64,000 bases of DNA, taken from JAXGMV01 sp040772085 (GTDB lineage: Bacteria; Chloroflexota; Anaerolineae; Anaerolineales; Anaerolineaceae). Below, piece by piece: positions 60,019-64,000 of this stretch. Within the stretch, counting starts at the first letter, position 1; every line of letters begins with the position of its first letter. The notes under the pieces are model-generated. The model saw nothing but the letters and a program-made list of their open reading frames with translations. It did no database searches and had not been told where the DNA came from. The stretch covers positions 1-64,000 of the forward strand of contig JAXGYU010000002.1 in assembly GCA_040772085.1 (NCBI GenBank), in the 5' to 3' direction. The translations under genes were made by a program, and so were the position numbers.

Positions 60019-61000
60019 GTAGGGGAGCGGGCAAATCGATCTGTATTTGCCCCTCCCGCTATGAAAGTTGGCAGCAGCTACTTTCCATGGGTTGCGCAGG
60101 ACGGTCAGGGCAATCAAAGAACGGATTGCCCTAACCCTACAGCCAGATCTAAACTCTTTAAGGCGTTCGGGAAAATCAGACCGTAGGGGAGCGGGCAAAT
60201 CGTTTTACATTTGCCCCTCCCGCAATGCATGTTGGCAGTAGTCTCGTCGCGTGTGTTTGCGCAGGACGGTCAAGCCAATCACGGGGCAGATTGCATTCAT
60301 ATTTAGTCCGCCCCCGAGGCGCAGCCGGTGAGGGGAGGTGCCGCGCAGCGGCGGAGGGGGTTTGATGAAAACAAGGTCAGGGCAATCAAAGAACGGATTG
60401 CCCTAACCCTACAGCCAGACATGGCTACCTTGCGGCAATCGGAATAATCAAACCGTAGGGGAGCGGGCAAATCGTTTTGTATTTGCCCCTCCCGGAGTTC
60501 AAAATGGGATCAACCCAAAATGGGCAACGCATCACAAAGCAGATTGCATTCATATTTAGTCCGCCCCTGAGGCGCAGTCGGTGAGGGAGGTGCCGCGCAG
60601 CGGCGGAGGGGTTTGATTACAACGCGGTCAGGTCAATCATAGGGCAGATTGCCTCGCCCCTACAGCCTGATCAAAATTCTTCACAGCGTTCGGAATAATC
60701 AATCCGTAGGGGAGCGGGCAAATTGATCTGTATTTGCCCCTCCCGGAGTTCAAAGTGGGATCAACCCAAAATGGGCAACGCATCAAAAAGCAGATGGCAA
60801 TCATATTTAGTCCGCCCCCGAGGCGCAGCCGGTGAGGGGAGGTGCCGCGCAGCGGCGGAGGGTTTAATTACAACGCGGTCAGGGCAATCAAAGAACGGAT
60901 TGCCCTAACCCTACAGCTAGACTTGGCTTCATCGTGGCATTCGTGAGAATCAGTCCGTAGGGGAGAGGGCAAATCGATCTGTATTTGCCCCTCCCGCGGG
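60019..61000. repeat. hairpin repeat array between the ParB-like gene and the AAA ATPase gene
   Basis: Five copies of a GTAGGGGAGCGGGCAAAT-loop-ATTTGCCCCTCCC hairpin start at 60019, 60183, 60455, 60706 and 60957 (spacing 164, 272, 251 and 251). Loops are CGATCTGT, CGTTTTAC or CGTTTTGT. Between them lie hairpins AGGGCAATC-AAAGAACG-GATTGCCCT and blocks of CCGAGGCGCAGCCGGTGAGG with CGCGCAGCGGCGGAGGG. The two longest units (60455-60956) are near copies of each other. No gene is seen from 59941 to 61430. Confidence 0.88.
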
Positions 61001-61164
61001 TAGGAATTATTAGAAGCATTGTAGCGTTCGTCCGATTGCACAGAATCGTGATCTCAGCCCGAACTTAGGCTCTGGTTATAAACCCTCCTGGCTGCTCAGC
61101 AGCCTTCCTCCCTCACAGGGAGGACACGTATTGGGCAATCAGATTATCTTGGGGATGAAATCGT

Positions 61165-61315
61165 CGTTTATTGTGCATTTGCACAATAAACGCCATCTTT
61201 TTCGAAGAAAAATTGTGCATTTTAACAATTGAAAAATAGAAAATATGTGCTATGTTAATAGCGTCAGCACCAAACTATGTCTTTGACGGCAGATAAATAA
61301 GCGGAATGTGGATGA
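61165..61315. other. AT-rich region with TTGTGCA repeats: candidate replication origin or operator region
   Basis: A perfect palindrome with 13-base arms (CGTTTATTGTGCA / TGCACAATAAACG) lies at 61165-61192. ATTGTGCATTT occurs again at 61212-61222, 42 bases after its first occurrence, inside the imperfect repeat AATTGT-ACAATT. The stretch 61200-61260 is markedly A/T-rich. TGTGGATGA at 61307-61315 differs by one base from the inverted DnaA box TGTGGATAA. It precedes the AAA ATPase and DnaA-domain genes. Origin function is inference. Confidence 0.45.
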
Positions 61316-61430
61316 ATCAAGATATAATTGCACTAAATGGGAGTAGTTCAACCTGGAATTATGCTAACTCTCTTGTATTTCTCAGAAATTAATGTAATAA
61401 TGGTGGCAATTCCATTCAAGGACGGGCTGC

Positions 61431-62252
61431 ATGTTTGAAAGACTGAATGATGACGAGTGGCGGGTCGCGCATCTGGGCAGGTTGAGCCTGCAGGAAGACC
61501 CCTTCAAACTCTCGGCTGACCCGCGCTACCTCTATCTCGGCCCCGAGCACCTGGCCGTCTATCGTCAGGCGCAGGCTGTCATCTCACGCCGGCGCGGTCT
61601 GGCGTTGATCTCAGGCGATATGGGCATGGGCAAATCCTCTCTGGCGCGGCGGCTGTACGACGTCTACGCGGCTGAGGAGGGCATCGACACCTGCTACATC
61701 CACACGGCCGCCTTCAAATCCGCAATGGACGCCGCCCGGCAGATCTCGAATGTGCTCGGGGTGCCGCCGCAGCGCAGCTTTCAGCGTCAGATGGAAGAGC
61801 TGGAGAAGGTGATGGCACGCGCGCATACACTCAACCGCAATGTGGTGGTGCTGCTTGATGACGCGCAACTGATGGAGAGCGAGGCGCTAGAGGTCATCCA
61901 CCGCCTGTACAACTTTGACTATGACGTCAAGGTGGCGCAGATCCTGGCATTCGGTCAGAGCGAGATGAGCAGCCTATTTGAGACCAACAGGGCGGTCAAT
62001 GCGCGCGTGTTCGTGCGCCTGGTGCTGCCGCCTCTGACGCTCGCCAGCGCGCTGCAGATGGTGCTCTTCCGGCTGCATGTCGCCGGCCGCACCGAGCCAA
62101 TGATTCACGATGACGCCTTTGAGCTGCTGTATGAGCAATCACAAGGTGTGCCGCGTGAGATCATCCGGCTGTGTGCCCTGGCGACTGACACGCTGCTGCT
62201 GAGCAATGAGACCATGATCAATTCGGACATCGTGAGAGAGGTGATCAGCTAA
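61431..62252 (+). CDS. ExeA/TniB-like AAA ATPase
   Basis: 273 residues. LSLQEDPFKLSADPRYLYLG is the N-terminal signature of ExeA-type ATPases. Walker A is LALISGDMGMGKSSLARRLY, Walker B is NVVVLLDDAQLMESEALEVI, and sensor regions include ILAFGQSEMSSLF and QGVPREIIRLCALATD. Relatives act in secretion (ExeA) or as transposition ATPases (TniB). No transposase or secretion gene is near; the downstream protein carries a DnaA domain I, so a role in loading or regulating replication proteins is possible. AAGGA lies before the ATG. Its stop overlaps the next start as TAATG. Confidence 0.88.
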   Translation: MFERLNDDEWRVAHLGRLSLQEDPFKLSADPRYLYLGPEHLAVYRQAQAVISRRRGLALISGDMGMGKSSLARRLYDVYAAEEGIDTCYIHTAAFKSAMDAARQISNVLGVPPQRSFQRQMEELEKVMARAHTLNRNVVVLLDDAQLMESEALEVIHRLYNFDYDVKVAQILAFGQSEMSSLFETNRAVNARVFVRLVLPPLTLASALQMVLFRLHVAGRTEPMIHDDAFELLYEQSQGVPREIIRLCALATDTLLLSNETMINSDIVREVIS

Positions 62253-62575
62253 TGGCACAAAAGACAAACAAATCGGCCTGGGTGCAGCTTTATGAAGCCC
62301 GGCGCATCAGCGGACCGATCGAACAGAAGAGCCCCGGCCGGCCGGCATCAGTAGTGCCGCGCAAGAAAGTCGGTCTCACACTCTCACAGGGTGAGATCAC
62401 CGAGCTCGACCATTGGCAGACCAGGCTCACCGCTTTACTCGGGCGCAAAGTCTCGGTGGGCGAGACTGTCGGCATCCTGACCCGCATCTGCACCTCACGC
62501 TTCAACCGGGTTTCAGAGAATCGCGCCATGCTCACCTTGCAGGATCTGGTGACTCGCATGAGCGAAAATGAATGA
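62252..62575 (+). CDS. small protein coupled to the AAA ATPase, possibly DNA-binding
   Basis: 107 residues. A basic N-terminal tail (VQLYEARRISGPIEQKSPGR) is followed by RKKVGLTLSQGEITELDHWQ and LLGRKVSVGETVGILTRICT. This strand-helix-helix order resembles ribbon-helix-helix proteins, though the match is weak. The ATG overlaps the ATPase stop by one base, so the two are made together. I do not recognise a named family. Confidence 0.68.
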   Translation: MAQKTNKSAWVQLYEARRISGPIEQKSPGRPASVVPRKKVGLTLSQGEITELDHWQTRLTALLGRKVSVGETVGILTRICTSRFNRVSENRAMLTLQDLVTRMSENE

Positions 62576-62741
62576 ATTGTTTCTTCTCAATATTAATGGT
62601 ATTTCTGGTAGAAAATATTCACCAGCACAAGAGAGAAAGAATTGCGAAAAATCAGAGTGAGCCGAGAAATCAGAGAAGTGAAACGGGACAGAGCAGGCGC
62701 GTGATGACAGGATGGCAGCAGACAAAAGGAGCAGCGAGAGG

Positions 62742-63569
62742 ATGAGTCAGGCGGGAACTGCCGGCACGATCGTGGTCGCGGGTAACTATCTGCAGGCCTG
62801 GGATACTGCCCTGGGCATGCTGCGCATGGAGACCAGCAAGGCGTATTACGATACCTGGATCACGCCGCTGCAACCGCTGGGCTATTCCGACGGCGTCTAT
62901 CGCGTGGCGGCGCGCTCGCCTTACGCCCGAGACTGGGTGGAGAGCCGGCTAAAGCGTAAATTGACAGGTCTGCTCGAAGGGGCGCTGGGGGAGCGGCTGC
63001 AGGTCGAGGTCGAAGTTGCCGAAGAGAAGGCAACGGCGGCGGAGGCGAGTATAAGACGCGAGGGTGATGTCGGTGAGGCGCAAGATGAGCCGGGCAAGGG
63101 CACCAGCATGCGCAAGATGCGGTTGCAACGCGCTTACGGCAGCCAGCGCGCGGCGGTCATTCAGCCTGAGCGCGGCATGTTTCTGACGCAATATCTCTTC
63201 AACGCCTGGCTGCCGCTGCTGGGCGCCAGTGCCTTCAATGTTGTTTTGGCGGCGCGCTCATTCTGCTACTGGAATCCCATGACCGGTGAGCTGCGCAATG
63301 AGATCGAGACCGACATGAGCGAGCTGGCTCAGCGCGCGTCGGTGAGCGTGCGGACGGTGAAGGATGTGCTGGCGCAGGAGCTGGTGCGGCGATATTTCCT
63401 GCGGTACAAGGTACGCCGCATGATGACGCCCAACGGGGTGCGGACGGCTGGCATTCTGCTGCAGGTGCGCATGGACGACCCGCTGACGCCGGAAGATCAG
63501 ATGGCGCATGATCTGCCCGAGACTGAACGCTGGTATAGCAGCGCCTTTTCCGATAGTGCCGAAGATTGA
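62742..63569 (+). CDS. DnaA domain I fused to a winged-helix-like region: putative replication initiator
   Basis: 275 residues. The first 80 or so residues match DnaA domain I: WDTALGMLRMETSKAYYDTW, ITPLQPLGYSDG, RSPYARDWVESRLK and GERLQVEVEV line up with the WIxPL and DWV motifs of DnaA. The AAA and Dna-box-binding domains of DnaA are absent. After an acidic linker comes a helical region (FLTQYLFNAWLPLLGASAFN, MSELAQRASVSVRTVKDVLA) resembling the winged helix of plasmid replication proteins. Domain I in DnaA contacts the helicase DnaB. Start 62742 has AAGGAG ten bases upstream; ATG 62712 is an alternative. Confidence 0.75.
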   Translation: MSQAGTAGTIVVAGNYLQAWDTALGMLRMETSKAYYDTWITPLQPLGYSDGVYRVAARSPYARDWVESRLKRKLTGLLEGALGERLQVEVEVAEEKATAAEASIRREGDVGEAQDEPGKGTSMRKMRLQRAYGSQRAAVIQPERGMFLTQYLFNAWLPLLGASAFNVVLAARSFCYWNPMTGELRNEIETDMSELAQRASVSVRTVKDVLAQELVRRYFLRYKVRRMMTPNGVRTAGILLQVRMDDPLTPEDQMAHDLPETERWYSSAFSDSAED

Positions 63570-64000
63570 GCTGCTTCAAAGCGAGGGGCAGTCCGGGAAG
63601 AGCGCTTTCATCAATGGACTGCTGACCGGTCTTGTGCTTCAAATAGCGCTTGGGCCGGTTTTCTTCTTCATCATCAATTTGACGATCCAGAAATCGCTGG
63701 CAGATGGGCTGGCCGGCGTGCTCGGCGCGCTCACTGGCGACTCACTTTACATCATCCTGTCTATCCTGGGGGTGGGCAGTCTGCTGGGCAAGCCGGAAGT
63801 GAAAGGGAAGATAGGCATCATCAGCGCTGTCATCCTGATCATCTTCGGGGTTGTGATCTTGCGTTCGGCTATTCAAACTGTGCCCGCGATTGATGGGGTC
63901 ACCGCGACGACGTCAGGCGTACTCGCCAGTTATCTGACCGTGTTGGTGATGACACTTTCCAATCCCCTGACGATCGTTTTCTTCAGCAGTGTCTTCTCGG
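63556..64000 (+). CDS. LysE/RhtB-family amino acid exporter (C-terminus beyond window)
   Basis: The frame is open from GTG 63556 to the right edge, about 148 residues. LTGLVLQIALGPVFFFIINL, then TIQKSLADGLAGVLGALTGD is the family signature at the first two membrane helices. A third segment (SAVILIIFGVVILRS) and MTLSNPLTIVFFSSVF follow. LysE proteins export basic or other amino acids. The start overlaps the end of the DnaA-domain gene by 14 bases and has no good ribosome site, so the exact start is unsure. Confidence 0.82.
   Translation, partial: MPKIELLQSEGQSGKSAFINGLLTGLVLQIALGPVFFFIINLTIQKSLADGLAGVLGALTGDSLYIILSILGVGSLLGKPEVKGKIGIISAVILIIFGVVILRSAIQTVPAIDGVTATTSGVLASYLTVLVMTLSNPLTIVFFSSVFS

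Noticed and set aside
61431..62252. TniB transposition protein of a Tn7-like or Tn5053-like element
   Set aside because: No TniA/TnsB transposase, TniQ or element ends are in the neighbourhood; the downstream genes look replication-related.

Overview
The window is bacterial chromosomal DNA of moderately high GC. No 16S rRNA or other decisive marker is present. The gene content suggests a Chloroflexota (Anaerolineae-like) bacterium: a T-box-controlled tyrS, a MenG/UbiE methyltransferase, a MurQ/AnmK/NagA amino-sugar recycling set, lipoproteins and membrane-anchored proteases with Ig-like or NEW3-like domains, S10 carboxypeptidase, DUF559 nuclease and very repeat-rich intergenic DNA. This assignment is inference. 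No rRNA, tRNA, transposase, phage gene or CRISPR array was seen.

Layout. 1-1414: an ECF sigma factor and its membrane anti-sigma factor, the latter cut by the left edge. 1560-2380: repeat DNA with a 226-bp tandem unit. 2384-12842: a MocR-type regulator lacking the PLP lysine, murQ plus an amino-sugar kinase, menG, an EamA transporter, nicotinate phosphoribosyltransferase, two tandem DHH proteins (the second with a degenerate active site) and nagA. 12850-13296: a rhodanese whose active loop is interrupted by an in-frame UGA followed by a SECIS-like hairpin, a candidate selenoprotein. 13435-21886: two GT-C type membrane glycosyltransferases, an M24 peptidase, anmK and a toroid-fold protein. 22841-27087: two long secreted Ig-like proteins, one with LysM, in lower-GC DNA. 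27836-37443: metY, a soluble sugar dehydrogenase, a four-gene operon ending in alr, a DUF695/RraB protein, a beta-lactamase-fold hydrolase with a Cys-rich tail, and a DegV protein. 38361-49063: Met-rich secreted proteins, S10 carboxypeptidase, two VOC proteins, a DUF559 nuclease inside repeats, a NarL-type two-component system, PPK2 and a class A beta-lactamase-like protein. 49141-55365: three paralogous membrane-anchored trypsin-fold proteins, of which only one keeps the catalytic triad.

55655-63569 looks like a plasmid- or chromid-type partition and replication locus in a chromosomal setting: ParA with an overlapping ribbon-helix-helix protein and GGGTCGCC iterons; a ParB-like protein with a perfect palindrome at each end of its gene; an AT-rich, repeat-bearing gap; an ExeA/TniB-like AAA ATPase; a small protein; and a protein joining a DnaA domain I to a winged-helix region. 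A T-box and tyrS lie inside the locus. A LysE-family exporter runs off the right edge.

The intergenic spaces hold a large family of short hairpins. Their stems change with compensation while the loops stay similar; this and the candidate selenoprotein are the most distinctive signals in the window.
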